Shown: positions 8,620 to 16,658 of the stretch, in pieces
Position numbering within the stretch: the first letter of the stretch is position 1
Layout of the letters: every line of letters starts with the position of its first letter
Source of the DNA: Paracoccaceae bacterium
GTDB lineage: Bacteria > Pseudomonadota > Alphaproteobacteria > Rhodobacterales > Rhodobacteraceae
Direction of reading: 5' to 3'
DNA length: 64,000 nt
Assembly: GCA_027489355.1 (NCBI GenBank)
Contig: JAIXZY010000049.1
Location: 186,001 to 250,000 of the forward strand
Notes under the pieces: model-generated
Told to the model about the DNA's origin: nothing
Database searches by the model: none
The model's input: only the letters and a program-made list of their open reading frames with translations
Made by a program: the position numbers and the translations under genes

Positions 8620-11525
8620 GGATCGACGGCAAGGGGCTGATCGACCGGACGAAGCCGGTCCGCTTCCGCTTCGACGGGAAGGATTACGCGGGGTACAAGG
8701 GGGATACCCTTGCCTCGGCTTTGCTCGCCAACGATGTGCGGCTGGTCGGGCGGTCGTTCAAGTATCACCGGCCCCGGGGTGTGCTTACGGCGGGGTCGGA
8801 GGAGCCGAATGCGCTGGTCGAGGTCGTGGGGCCGACGAACCAGACGCCGAACGTCCGGGCGACGATGCAGGAGGTGTTCGAGGGGCTGGTGGCGCAGTCG
8901 CAGAACCGGCTGGGGTCGTTGCGGTTCGACCTCCTGGCGGTGAACGATTACCTCGCGCCGTTCCTGTCGGCGGGGTTCTACTACAAGACCTTCATGTGGC
9001 CGCGTGCCTTCTGGGAGGGGTTGTACGAGCCCTTGATCCGCCGGGCGGCGGGGCTGGGGAGCCTCTCGGGCAAGCATGACGAGGGGACCTACGAGAAGGC
9101 CTTTGCGTTCTGCGACGTGCTGGTGATCGGCTCGGGTCCCTCGGGCCTGATGGCCGCGCTGACGGCGGGGCGGGCGGGCGCGGACGTGATCCTGTGCGAG
9201 GAGAGCCACGCGCTGGGCGGGCGGCTCTTGTCGGATGGGGGGACCATCGGGGATCAGCCTGCCGGGGAGTGGGTGGCGTCCGTGGTGGCGGAGCTGCAGG
9301 CGCTGCCGAACGTGCGGATCATGGCCCGGACGACGGTGACGGGCGCCTATGACCACGGCACCTATGGCGCGCTGGAGCGGGTGGGGCTGCACAAGCCCGC
9401 GCGCCCGAACCTGCCGCGCGAGTGTTTCTGGCGGATCGTGGCGAAGCATGCGGTGCTGGCGGCCGGTGCGCTGGAGCGGCCGGTGGCGTTTGAAAACAAC
9501 GACCGTCCGGGGATCATGATGGCCTCGGCGGTGCGGACCTATCTCAACCGCTATGGCGTGGTGCCGGGGAAGCGCGTGACGCTGTTCGCCAACACCGACC
9601 AGGCGCGTGGGGTGGCGCGGGAGTTGATGGCGGCGGGGGTCACGGTGGCGGCGATCATCGATCCGCGGCCCGATGCCAGTAGCGTCGAAGATTGCCCGGT
9701 GCATGTGGGGGCCGAAGTGGTCGGTTCTCGTGGACGGCTGGGGCTGTCGGGCATCCAGGTGCGCAAGGGGGCGGAGATCATCGAGATCGAGACCGACTGC
9801 CTGGCAATGTCCGGCGGCTGGAACCCGACGATCCACCTGACCTGCCACATGAACGGGCGGCCCCGCTGGAGCGAGGACCTTGCGGCCTTCGTGCCGATGG
9901 AGGGTGCGGTGCCCGGGCTGGTCGCGGTGGGGGCGGCGAATGGGTCTTTCTCCACCCACGGGGCGTTGGTCACGGGCCATGCGGCTGGCCTGAAGGCGGT
10001 GGAGGCGCTGGGGCGGAAGGTGTCGGTTCCGGTGCCGGAAGCCGAGGACATGCCTTATCGGCTCAAGGCGCTGTGGGCGGTGGACGGGAAGGGCCGGGCC
10101 TGGCTCGACTTCGCCAATGACGTGACGACGAAGGACGTGAAGCTGGCCGCGCAGGAGGGCTTCCGGTCGGTCGAGCACATGAAGCGCTATACCACGCAAG
10201 GGATGGCGCCGGACCAGGGGAAGAATTCGAACGTCGCGGCGCTGGCGGTGCTGGCGGATGCGACGGGGCGGGGGATTGCCGAGACGGGGGGCACGACCTT
10301 CCGGCCGCCCTATACTCCGGTGTCGATCGCGGCGATGGGGGCCGGGGGGCGTGCCGAGGGGTTCGCGCCGCAGCGGTTCCTGACCTCGGATCAGGCGAGC
10401 CGCGACTGGGGCGCGCCGATGATCGAGGCGGGGTTGTGGTATCGGCCGTCGTTCTTCCCGAAGCCAGGGGAGGCGACGTGGCGCGAGTCCTGCGACCGTG
10501 AGGTGAACTTGGTCCGGCAGGCGGTGGGCGTGGCGGATGTGTCCACGCTGGGGAAGATCGACATTCAGGGCAAGGATGCGGGGCGGTTCCTGGACTTTGT
10601 CTACACCAACACGTTCTCCACCTTGCCGGTGGGCCGGGTCCGCTATGGGCTGATGCTGCGCGAGGATGGGCTGGTGCTGGACGATGGTACCTCGGCGCGG
10701 CTGGGGGACGACCATTACCTGATGACCACGACCACCGCTGCGGCGGGGCTGGTGATGCGGCATCTGGATTTCGTCCATCAGGCCTTCTGCGCGGATTGGC
10801 AGGTGCGGTTCATCTCCGTGACTGAGTCCTGGGCGCAGTTCGCTGTGGCGGGGCCGAAGGCGCGGGCGCTGGTGAATTCCTTCCTGGAGGTTCCGGTGGA
10901 CCTGCCCTTCATGGGCGTGGCTCCGGTGCGGATTGGCGGCGTGGATGGGCGGCTGTTCCGGATTAGCTTCTCGGGCGAGGAGGGCTATGAGCTTGCCGTC
11001 CCCACCCGCTATGGCGAGGCGCTGTTCCGTGACCTCGTGGCCCGGGCCGAGACGATGGGCGGCGGGCCTTACGGGATGGAGGCACTGAACGTCCTGCGGA
11101 TCGAGAAGGGCTTCATCACCCATGCCGAGATTCATGGCCGGGTGACGGCGCATGACATCGGGATGGAGAAGATGGTTAGCGCGAAGAAGGACTGCATCGG
11201 CAAGGCGGCGGCGACGCGGCCCGGGATGTGGGGGCCGGAGCGGGAGCAGCTGGTGGGTCTGAAGGCGAGCGCGCCGATTTCCGCGGGGGCGCATCTGTTC
11301 GTGCCGGGGACCGAGGTGCACCGCGAGACGGACCAGGGCTATGTGACCTCCGTCTGCTGGTCGCCCACCGTGGGGGCCTGGCTGGGGCTGGGGTTCCTGA
11401 AGGACGGACGGGCGCGGTTGGGCGAGAAGGTGCGGCTGGTCGACCATCTGCGCGGGCTGGACGTGATCTGCGAGGTCTGTAACCCGGTGTTCCACGACCC
11501 CGAAGGGGAGAAGCTTCGTGCCTGA
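8616..11525 (+). CDS. soxA: Sarcosine oxidase alpha subunit
   Basis: 969 aa, typical for the large subunit. The N-terminal part carries a 2Fe-2S-ferredoxin-like fold without the cluster cysteines. The NAD-binding Rossmann motif DVLVIGSGPSGLMAAL lies around residues 168-183, and the C-terminal third (from about residue 600) is an aminomethyltransferase/GcvT-like folate domain (GFLKDGRARLGEKV near the end). This subunit binds NAD and tetrahydrofolate, which accepts the methylene carbon. It is translationally coupled to soxD (ATGA) and overlaps soxG by 8 bases. Confidence 0.94.
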   Translation: MRIDGKGLIDRTKPVRFRFDGKDYAGYKGDTLASALLANDVRLVGRSFKYHRPRGVLTAGSEEPNALVEVVGPTNQTPNVRATMQEVFEGLVAQSQNRLGSLRFDLLAVNDYLAPFLSAGFYYKTFMWPRAFWEGLYEPLIRRAAGLGSLSGKHDEGTYEKAFAFCDVLVIGSGPSGLMAALTAGRAGADVILCEESHALGGRLLSDGGTIGDQPAGEWVASVVAELQALPNVRIMARTTVTGAYDHGTYGALERVGLHKPARPNLPRECFWRIVAKHAVLAAGALERPVAFENNDRPGIMMASAVRTYLNRYGVVPGKRVTLFANTDQARGVARELMAAGVTVAAIIDPRPDASSVEDCPVHVGAEVVGSRGRLGLSGIQVRKGAEIIEIETDCLAMSGGWNPTIHLTCHMNGRPRWSEDLAAFVPMEGAVPGLVAVGAANGSFSTHGALVTGHAAGLKAVEALGRKVSVPVPEAEDMPYRLKALWAVDGKGRAWLDFANDVTTKDVKLAAQEGFRSVEHMKRYTTQGMAPDQGKNSNVAALAVLADATGRGIAETGGTTFRPPYTPVSIAAMGAGGRAEGFAPQRFLTSDQASRDWGAPMIEAGLWYRPSFFPKPGEATWRESCDREVNLVRQAVGVADVSTLGKIDIQGKDAGRFLDFVYTNTFSTLPVGRVRYGLMLREDGLVLDDGTSARLGDDHYLMTTTTAAAGLVMRHLDFVHQAFCADWQVRFISVTESWAQFAVAGPKARALVNSFLEVPVDLPFMGVAPVRIGGVDGRLFRISFSGEEGYELAVPTRYGEALFRDLVARAETMGGGPYGMEALNVLRIEKGFITHAEIHGRVTAHDIGMEKMVSAKKDCIGKAAATRPGMWGPEREQLVGLKASAPISAGAHLFVPGTEVHRETDQGYVTSVCWSPTVGAWLGLGFLKDGRARLGEKVRLVDHLRGLDVICEVCNPVFHDPEGEKLRA

Positions 11526-12063
11526 ACTTATTGCAAAAACCGCGCTTGAGGGGCAGAGCCTGACAGTCGGGACGTCGACTCTGGCCGAGGCGGATGTGGG
11601 AAGGATCACGTCCGTGGCTGTGTTCCCCGGTGGAGCGAAGGCTGTGGCGAAGGGGTTAAAGACCTTGGGCCTGACGATGCCGGAGCCGAACAGCTTGGTC
11701 GAGAGGAAGGGCGCGCGGCTTGTCTGGACCGGGCGGGAGCAGGCCTTCCTGATGGGCGTCGACTGCCCGGAGCTGGAGGGGGCGGCGGTGACCGACCAGA
11801 CGGATGGCTGGACGGTGCTGACGCTGACCGGGGCGGGGGCTGTCGACGTGCTGGCGCGGCTCGTGCCGATGGACCTACGGCTTCCGGCCTTTCCGGTGGG
11901 CCGGGCGGTCCGGACGCAGCTGAACCACATGAACGTGGTGATCCTGCGGCTGGGCGAGCATGCCTTCGAGATCATGGGGTTTCGGTCCATGGCGCGCACG
12001 GCCTGGCACGAGCTGGAGGCCGCGATGCAGATGCTTGCGGCGCGGAACGGGACGAAATTCTAG
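11518..12063 (+). CDS. soxG: Sarcosine oxidase gamma subunit
   Basis: 181 aa from a GTG start that overlaps the end of soxA. AAGGGGAGAAGC just upstream gives a good SD. The fold resembles the small GcvT-like partner that packs on the alpha subunit (MNVVILRLGEHAFEIMGFRSMART near the C-terminus is typical). It closes the soxBDAG operon. No glyA, folD or purU follows, unlike some sox operons, so formyl/methylene-folate handling must be encoded elsewhere. Confidence 0.88.
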   Translation: MPELIAKTALEGQSLTVGTSTLAEADVGRITSVAVFPGGAKAVAKGLKTLGLTMPEPNSLVERKGARLVWTGREQAFLMGVDCPELEGAAVTDQTDGWTVLTLTGAGAVDVLARLVPMDLRLPAFPVGRAVRTQLNHMNVVILRLGEHAFEIMGFRSMARTAWHELEAAMQMLAARNGTKF

Positions 12064-12110
12064 GCGGAAAGACGCGAAGGGAAGATTTTGTCACTGGCGC
12101 CTCACCCGGC

Positions 12111-12152
12111 AGGTGTTTACACCTTTTCTTAAGCCGAGATTAAGAAAAGGTG
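12111..12152 (+). promoter_or_regulatory. Nested inverted repeats masking the RBS of the aminotransferase gene
   Basis: A perfect 13-bp inverted repeat (12120-12132 CACCTTTTCTTAA and 12140-12152 TTAAGAAAAGGTG) with a 7-base loop ends one base before the ATG at 12154. The 3' arm contains AAAAGG, the only SD for the downstream gene. Overlapping it on the left is the palindrome AGGTGTTTACACCT (12111-12124), whose AGGTG can pair with the same CACCT. The two structures are mutually exclusive, so this could be a translational switch, an RNA thermometer, a protein operator, or the terminator of soxBDAG. Confidence 0.6.
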
Positions 12153-12156
12153 CATG

Positions 12157-13344
12157 ATGGCTCCCGACGGTCAGACCCTTGCTCCCAATGTCTACGATGC
12201 CGAGCCGATCCCCGCCGCCGCGCGGGACGAGATCGAGCGGTTGCTGTCCTCGGGTGACCTGTTCCGCTACACGGCCCCTTCGGATGCTCCGGTGGCTCTG
12301 CTGGAGGCCGAGTTTGCCGAGCTTCTGGGCGCGCGCTATGCGCTGGCGGTGTCGTCCTGTTCGGCGGCGCTGTTCCTGTCGCTGAAGGCGCTGGATCTGC
12401 CGCGGGGGGCGAAGGTGCTGATCCCGGCCTTCACCTTCGCCGCCGTGCCGTCGTCGGTGGTGCACGCGGACTGCGTGCCGGTGCTGGTCGAGGTGGGGGC
12501 GAATTACCGGGTCGATATGGAGGATTTCGCCCGGAAGCTGCTGGATGCGGATGCGGTGATGATCAGCCATATGCGGGGGCATACTTCGGACATGGACCGG
12601 ATCATGGCCCTGTGCGACGAGGCCGGGGTGCCGGTGATCGAGGACGCGGCGCATTCGCTGGGGACCGTGTGGGGCGGGCGGAACATCGGGACGATCGGCA
12701 AGGTCGGCTGCTTCAGCTTCCAGTCCTACAAGCTGGTCAATGCGGGCGAGGGCGGGATCATGGTCACCGACGACCCCGAGATCGCGGCGCGGGCGATCAT
12801 CATGTCGGGGGCCTACGAGTCGAACTGGAAGAAGCATCCCGGCCTGACCAATTCCTGCGCGCACTGGCAGAACAAGCTGCCGCTCTATAACCTGCGGATG
12901 CAGAACCTGTCGGCGGCGGTGATCCGGCCGCAGCTGCCCTTGGTGGCCGAGCGGGTGGCGAAGGGGCGGGCGGGGCATGACCGGGTGGCGGCGCGGTTGA
13001 ACCGGTCGTCCCACCTGGCGGTGCCGGAGCCGCTGGGACCCGAGGAGCGGGCGCCGGATTCGATTCAGTTCAACCTCGTCGGCGGCTGGAGCGATGCCGA
13101 GGCTGTGGCCTTCCAGGCGGCCGCCAAGGCGCGGGGGGTGGCGGTCCAGGTCTTCGGGCTGAGCGAAGGGAACGCGCGGGCCTTCTGGAACTGGCAGTTC
13201 CTGGGCGAGGTGCCGGACCTGCCCCTGACCCGCGCGATGCTGATGCGGGCCTGCGACGTGCGGCTGCCGACCCGGCTGACAGAGGCAGAGCTGGACTATA
13301 TCGCGCGGGCGATCGTGGAGGCCGCCGCGGAGGTTCGCGGGTAG
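12157..13344 (+). CDS. DegT/DnrJ/EryC1/StrS-family PLP aminotransferase
   Basis: 395 aa from the second of two adjacent ATGs, which has the better spacing (6 bases) to AAAAGG. The family uses pyridoxal phosphate to aminate keto-sugars or related carbonyls. The expected features are SSCSAALFLSLKAL near the N-terminus, PAFTFAAVPSSV, VIEDAAHSLG (cofactor Asp) and FQSYKLVNAGEGG, whose Lys is the probable PLP Schiff-base residue. There are no sugar biosynthesis genes nearby, so the substrate is unknown. Its expression may be controlled by the hairpin just upstream. Confidence 0.82.
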   Translation: MAPDGQTLAPNVYDAEPIPAAARDEIERLLSSGDLFRYTAPSDAPVALLEAEFAELLGARYALAVSSCSAALFLSLKALDLPRGAKVLIPAFTFAAVPSSVVHADCVPVLVEVGANYRVDMEDFARKLLDADAVMISHMRGHTSDMDRIMALCDEAGVPVIEDAAHSLGTVWGGRNIGTIGKVGCFSFQSYKLVNAGEGGIMVTDDPEIAARAIIMSGAYESNWKKHPGLTNSCAHWQNKLPLYNLRMQNLSAAVIRPQLPLVAERVAKGRAGHDRVAARLNRSSHLAVPEPLGPEERAPDSIQFNLVGGWSDAEAVAFQAAAKARGVAVQVFGLSEGNARAFWNWQFLGEVPDLPLTRAMLMRACDVRLPTRLTEAELDYIARAIVEAAAEVRG

Positions 13345-13346
13345 GC

Positions 13347-13361
13347 TGTCCACGGTGGACA
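13347..13361. repeat. Palindrome TGTCCACGGTGGACA, copy 1
   Basis: A perfect 7-1-7 palindrome two bases after the aminotransferase stop. An identical copy stands at 25886-25900, again just downstream of a stop codon. It may be an intrinsic hairpin or a protein-binding site. Immediately after it, CAAGATCC and GGGTCTTG (13360-13395) could form a larger hairpin followed by GATTTTT, a weak terminator candidate. Confidence 0.6.
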
Positions 13362-13432
13362 AGATCCGAGAGTCCTTTTGAATCAGGGTCTTGGATTTTT
13401 CTGTTAAGCAACTTGAAAGGTTTCGGAGGGTG

Positions 13433-13564
13433 GCCCCCACCCCCATCCCCTCCGCACGGAGCGGGGAGGGGGGCGTCTTGTCGCGCGGTTGGTCCCGGCG
13501 GTTTGGCGTGGGACCTGGAGGCGGCGTTGGAGCCTCCGGCGGGAGTATTTGGGAAAAGAGCAAG
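13433..13564. repeat. Composite GC-rich palindromic repeat, copy B
   Basis: Same organisation as 8213-8343: a C-run/G-run palindrome (13433-13474) followed after about 55 bases by GCCTCCGGCGGGAGTATTT. The intervening segment also resembles copy A (GGCGCGCTGGCTC against GTCGCGCGGTTGGTC). It lies between the convergent aminotransferase and LysR genes, and together with the palindrome at 13347 fills this 242-base gap. Confidence 0.75.
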
Positions 13565-13586
13565 ACGCTGAGGCTTGAGGGCCCGG

Positions 13587-14528
13587 TCAGAGGACGCGCA
13601 GCGCGGGTGCGAGCCAGGGGGTGCTGGCCAGTGCGGGGGCGACCACGACCTCGGCGATGAGGGGTTTCAGGCGAGCGACGATCTGCGCGGGGACACCTTG
13701 CAGGATTCCGGCACGGGCAGAGAGCGAAAGGGTGCGGGAGAGCGCAGGCAGAGGCAGGGGGCGGACCTGCACCTTTTCGCGGAAGGCGCGGGCCTGGTGG
13801 AGGGCGAGAGGGGTGAGGATCGTCCAGCCCTCGCCGCCCGCGACCATCGCCAGGATGGCGGCGTAGCTGTCCAGTTCGAAGCGATGGGCGGGCTTCAACC
13901 CGTGGCTGGCGAGGTGGGCGGCGATCTGGCGGCCCATCAGGTGGCGGGCGGTGTAGAGGATGAGGGGCAGGTCGTCGATGTTGGCCCCCGGGGGGGCGAC
14001 GGCGACGAAGGGCTCGGCCAGGATCGGGTGGATCTCGCGCCAGTCCTCCGCTGGCTGGTCGGTGTCGGCGGCGATGACAATGTCGAGGGCACGGGCTTCG
14101 AGCTGGTCCATCAGCCGGTGGCTCGCGCCGGTTTCCAGGAGGAAGCGGCAGCCCTTCAGGTCGCGGGCGAGGGTGGAGAGGAGGCGCGGGGTGACGTCGC
14201 TGTCGAAATCCTCGATCACGCCAAGGCGGAGGGTGGTGAGGCCGGAGAGGTCGGCCATCGCCAGTTCGGCACGCGCCTCGGAGGCGGCGTTGAGGATGGT
14301 CTGGGCGTGGCGGCGGAACATGGCACCCGCGGGCGTGACCTGCACGGGGCGGCTGGCACGGTCGAGGAGGCTGGCGCCGAGGGCGGCCTCCAGGGTGGTG
14401 AGCTGCTGGCTGACGGCAGAGGGCGAGACGCCCAGGCGGCGGGCGGCGGCGGAGATGGAGCCTTCTTCGGCCGAGGCCACGAAGACCTCGATTCCCCAGA
14501 GCGTGACGCGGCCTTCCGCTTCGGCCAT
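13587..14528 (-). CDS. LysR-family transcriptional regulator
   Basis: 313 aa. An N-terminal winged helix-turn-helix occupies about residues 8-65 (GSISAAARRLGVSPSAVSQQLTTLEAALGA), followed by the periplasmic-binding-like effector domain, ending at the usual LysR length. It is transcribed away from the PHA block and convergent with the aminotransferase gene. No adjacent divergent target is obvious, as phaR lies upstream on the same strand, so regulon and ligand are unknown. Confidence 0.88.
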   Translation of the reverse strand: MAEAEGRVTLWGIEVFVASAEEGSISAAARRLGVSPSAVSQQLTTLEAALGASLLDRASRPVQVTPAGAMFRRHAQTILNAASEARAELAMADLSGLTTLRLGVIEDFDSDVTPRLLSTLARDLKGCRFLLETGASHRLMDQLEARALDIVIAADTDQPAEDWREIHPILAEPFVAVAPPGANIDDLPLILYTARHLMGRQIAAHLASHGLKPAHRFELDSYAAILAMVAGGEGWTILTPLALHQARAFREKVQVRPLPLPALSRTLSLSARAGILQGVPAQIVARLKPLIAEVVVAPALASTPWLAPALRVL

Positions 14529-14686
14529 CGGTCAGGTCCTGTTCGGGGTCAGGGCTTCGCCGGAGATGTGCGGCCAGTGAGCGCAAGAGGGATCGGACGC
14601 CCTGTCCGGCATCGGGCCGAGGCCCCCGGTCGGGCCTGGGGCGGGGGAAGCGGGGGAGGCGCGCCGCACCGGAAATCGCATGGCTG

Positions 14687-15238
14687 CTAGAGTTTGGAGA
14701 GTTTCTTCTGCAACTCGGCCAGTTGCTTCTTGATCTCGGCAATGTCGTCGGAGGAGGCTGCTTCCTCTTCCTTGGCGGGGCCGGAGCCGCCCCAGCCGGG
14801 CATGCCGCCCATCATCGACTTCAGGAAAGCCTCTTGCTGCTTGCGCAGCGCCTCGAACCCGGGAACGGCCGCCATCGGGTTCGGGAAGGCGGACAGGTTC
14901 TCGACCATCTTGGCCTGGCTGTCGCGCAGCATCTCGAACGAGGAGGCGAGGAACTGCGGCATCACCGCCTGCATGCCGGTGGCGTAGCTGCGGACGAGAT
15001 CGGTCAGCACGTCGACCGGAAGCACGCTTTCGCCCTTGGATTCATGTTCGGCCACGATCTGCAGGAGGTATTGCCGGGTCAGGTCATCGCCGGTTTTCAG
15101 GTCGACGATCTGCACCTCGCGCCCCTGGCGAATGAAGCCGGCGATGTCCTCCAGCGTGACGTAGTCCGAGGTTTCGGTGTTGTAGAGCCTGCGGCTGGCG
15201 TAACGCTTGATCAGAAGCGGCTTGTCGGTTTCGGCCAT
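14687..15238 (-). CDS. phaR: Polyhydroxyalkanoate synthesis repressor PhaR
   Basis: 183 aa. The N-terminus KRYASRRLYNTETSDYVTLE is the hallmark of the PHA-accumulation regulator DNA-binding domain, followed by the PHB-binding region (residues 60-120) and a charged, coiled-coil-prone C-terminus ending ELQKKLSKL. PhaR represses phasin and its own gene until it binds nascent polymer granules. It sits downstream of GST, phaP and phaC on the same strand. Candidate operators with TGC/GCA symmetry lie upstream of phaP and in the phaC-phaZ gap. Confidence 0.93.
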   Translation of the reverse strand: MAETDKPLLIKRYASRRLYNTETSDYVTLEDIAGFIRQGREVQIVDLKTGDDLTRQYLLQIVAEHESKGESVLPVDVLTDLVRSYATGMQAVMPQFLASSFEMLRDSQAKMVENLSAFPNPMAAVPGFEALRKQQEAFLKSMMGGMPGWGGSGPAKEEEAASSDDIAEIKKQLAELQKKLSKL

Positions 15239-15306
15239 GTCATTCCCCCCAGTGCGTCTTTTGCGCTTGCAGAGAAGCTTAGGGGAGGGCGCAGCAAAAA
15301 GAAAGC

Positions 15307-15963
15307 TCAGCCTTTGGCCCGCGCAGCATCGCGTGCGGCATCGGCAGAGGCGAAGTGGTCGAGCTGATCCTGATGCGCCTTGCGGAAGGCGGGGCGGTCA
15401 AGCTGGCGGGCGGTGAAGGCCTGGAGCGCGGGATAGTCGATCAGCGCCGCGCGAAGTTTCGGGACGCGCAGGATGTCGGCCATCAGCAGGTCGGCCACGG
15501 TGAAGCGGCCCGCCGCCAGGTGGTCGCGCTGCGCGACGACGGCCTCAAGCCGCGAGAGGCGCGCGGAGAGCCAGCCTTCCAGCGGGTTTTCCGGCGGGTT
15601 CGACAGGCCGATGAACCACCAGGGGACCGAGACCATCTCGACCGAGTTGAGACCTGCGATCAGCCATTCCTGCGTCTCGGCGCGGCCTTGCGGGTCGCGG
15701 GGCATGAGGCTTTCGGACTTTTCCGCAAGGTGCAGCAGGCAGGCACCGCTTTCGAAAAGCCGGACTTCGCCGTCCTGCAGCACGGGGACCTGGGCGAAGG
15801 GCTGGCGTGCGATGTGGTCGGGACCGGTGCGGTCCTCGAACCGGACGGCGGCGATGCGGTAGGGGAGACCGGCTTCCTCGCACGCCCAGCGGAGGCGGAG
15901 GTCGCGGACGTGGCCCCGGGGTGGGGGTGGCACCCAGTCGTAGGTCCAGATGGTGAGGGTCAT
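15307..15963 (-). CDS. Glutathione S-transferase family protein
   Basis: 218 aa with the two-domain GST layout: a thioredoxin-like N-terminal half with the cis-Pro region FAQVPVLQDGEVRLFESGAC (about residues 57-76) and an all-helical C-terminal half with FTVADLLMADILR. It is cytosolic and probably conjugates or reduces with glutathione; the substrate is unknown. It sits between phaR and phaP on the same strand, separated from phaP by a strong terminator, so it is likely transcribed from its own promoter. Confidence 0.85.
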   Translation of the reverse strand: MTLTIWTYDWVPPPPRGHVRDLRLRWACEEAGLPYRIAAVRFEDRTGPDHIARQPFAQVPVLQDGEVRLFESGACLLHLAEKSESLMPRDPQGRAETQEWLIAGLNSVEMVSVPWWFIGLSNPPENPLEGWLSARLSRLEAVVAQRDHLAAGRFTVADLLMADILRVPKLRAALIDYPALQAFTARQLDRPAFRKAHQDQLDHFASADAARDAARAKG

Positions 15964-15989
15964 CCGGGTAGGGTGCGCCTTGAGGGCGC

Positions 15990-16020
15990 AAAAGGAAAGG
16001 CCCGAGGTTGCCCCCGGGCC
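15990..16020 (-). terminator. Rho-independent terminator of phaP
   Basis: On the minus strand GGCCCGGGG and CCTCGGGCC form a 9-bp stem (one G-U pair) closed by a GCAA tetraloop and followed by TTTCCTTTT. It lies about 30 bases after the phaP stop and just before the GST start, as expected for a strongly expressed monocistronic phasin gene. Confidence 0.8.
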
Positions 16021-16051
16021 CTGATGCGCGACTTTGCGCGGTACTGGCGAC

Positions 16052-16501
16052 TTACTTCGCGGCCGCAGCGGCTTTCTTGGCGACCGAAGTCACGTCCGCG
16101 GTGGCTTTCTTGACGGCGGCGGTGGCGTCTTCCGACATGTCCTTGCCCGCAGCCAGCATCAGCTCGACAGTTTCCATCTGCACTTTCTTGGCGACTTCGG
16201 CGAAGGCGGCCAGGTTCTCGGCAGCCATTTCGGCCGCGGCCGAGGCGAAGTCGGTCACCGACTTGGTGTAGTCGGCCGGTTCGGCCTTGGCCTTTGCGAT
16301 CTCACCAACCTTGGCCAGCGCGTCCTTGGTCCACTTGGCCGAGATTTCGGTCGACTTCTCGGCAGCTTCGATCGCCACTTTCGAGAACTTCTCGGCAAAG
16401 GCGGCCTGGGTCTTGAACGCGTTCTGGAACGCCGATGCGTCAACCGGGATCGAGGCCATCATGTCCTGCACGACTTTGGTGAAGTCCGGGGTCTTGGTCA
16501 T
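16052..16501 (-). CDS. phaP: Phasin (PHA granule-associated protein)
   Basis: 149 aa from MTKTPDF at 16501, chosen because GGAG lies 6 bases upstream; the frame is open much further and includes an ATG at 16513. The protein is Ala/Lys-rich and predicted almost wholly helical (NAFKTQAAFAEKFSKVAIEA and AAAEMAAENLAAFAEVAKKV), ending in a Lys/Ala tail, typical of alphaproteobacterial phasins that coat polyhydroxybutyrate granules. It is flanked by phaC and a terminator. Two TGC-type palindromes upstream (16571-16610) suggest PhaR control. Confidence 0.88.
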   Translation of the reverse strand: MTKTPDFTKVVQDMMASIPVDASAFQNAFKTQAAFAEKFSKVAIEAAEKSTEISAKWTKDALAKVGEIAKAKAEPADYTKSVTDFASAAAEMAAENLAAFAEVAKKVQMETVELMLAAGKDMSEDATAAVKKATADVTSVAKKAAAAAK

Positions 16502-16570
16502 GTCATTCTCCATGGGGCCTGCGAGGAGGGAGGGAGGATCGGCCCGGGTCCTTGATGGCCAAGATATACG

Positions 16571-16610
16571 TGCTGCGGTGCAGCATTTCAAGTCTTTTTC
16601 TGCAATGCAG
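16571..16610. promoter_or_regulatory. Candidate PhaR operators upstream of phaP
   Basis: Two palindromes with TGC/GCA symmetry lie in the phaC-phaP gap: TGCTGCGGTGCAGCA at 16571-16585 and CTGCAATGCAG at 16600-16610. PhaR of related bacteria is known to bind TGC-rich palindromes before phasin genes. They sit 70-110 bases upstream of the phaP start, within promoter range. Assignment to PhaR is inference. Confidence 0.6.
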
Positions 16611-16658
16611 CAAAACCACCGGGCAATGCGGTTAACCCTGCGGAATGCGGATGAAATG

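Noticed and set aside
8523-11999. 1158-codon open frame antisense to soxA
   Set aside because: Arg/His/Pro-rich translation without domains, fully opposite conserved sarcosine oxidase genes; a high-GC shadow.
13587-14528. LysR gene as the regulator of the PHA block
   Set aside because: It is on the same strand as, and downstream of, phaR, not divergent from a target. No LysR-type T-N11-A box was convincingly placed at a pha promoter.
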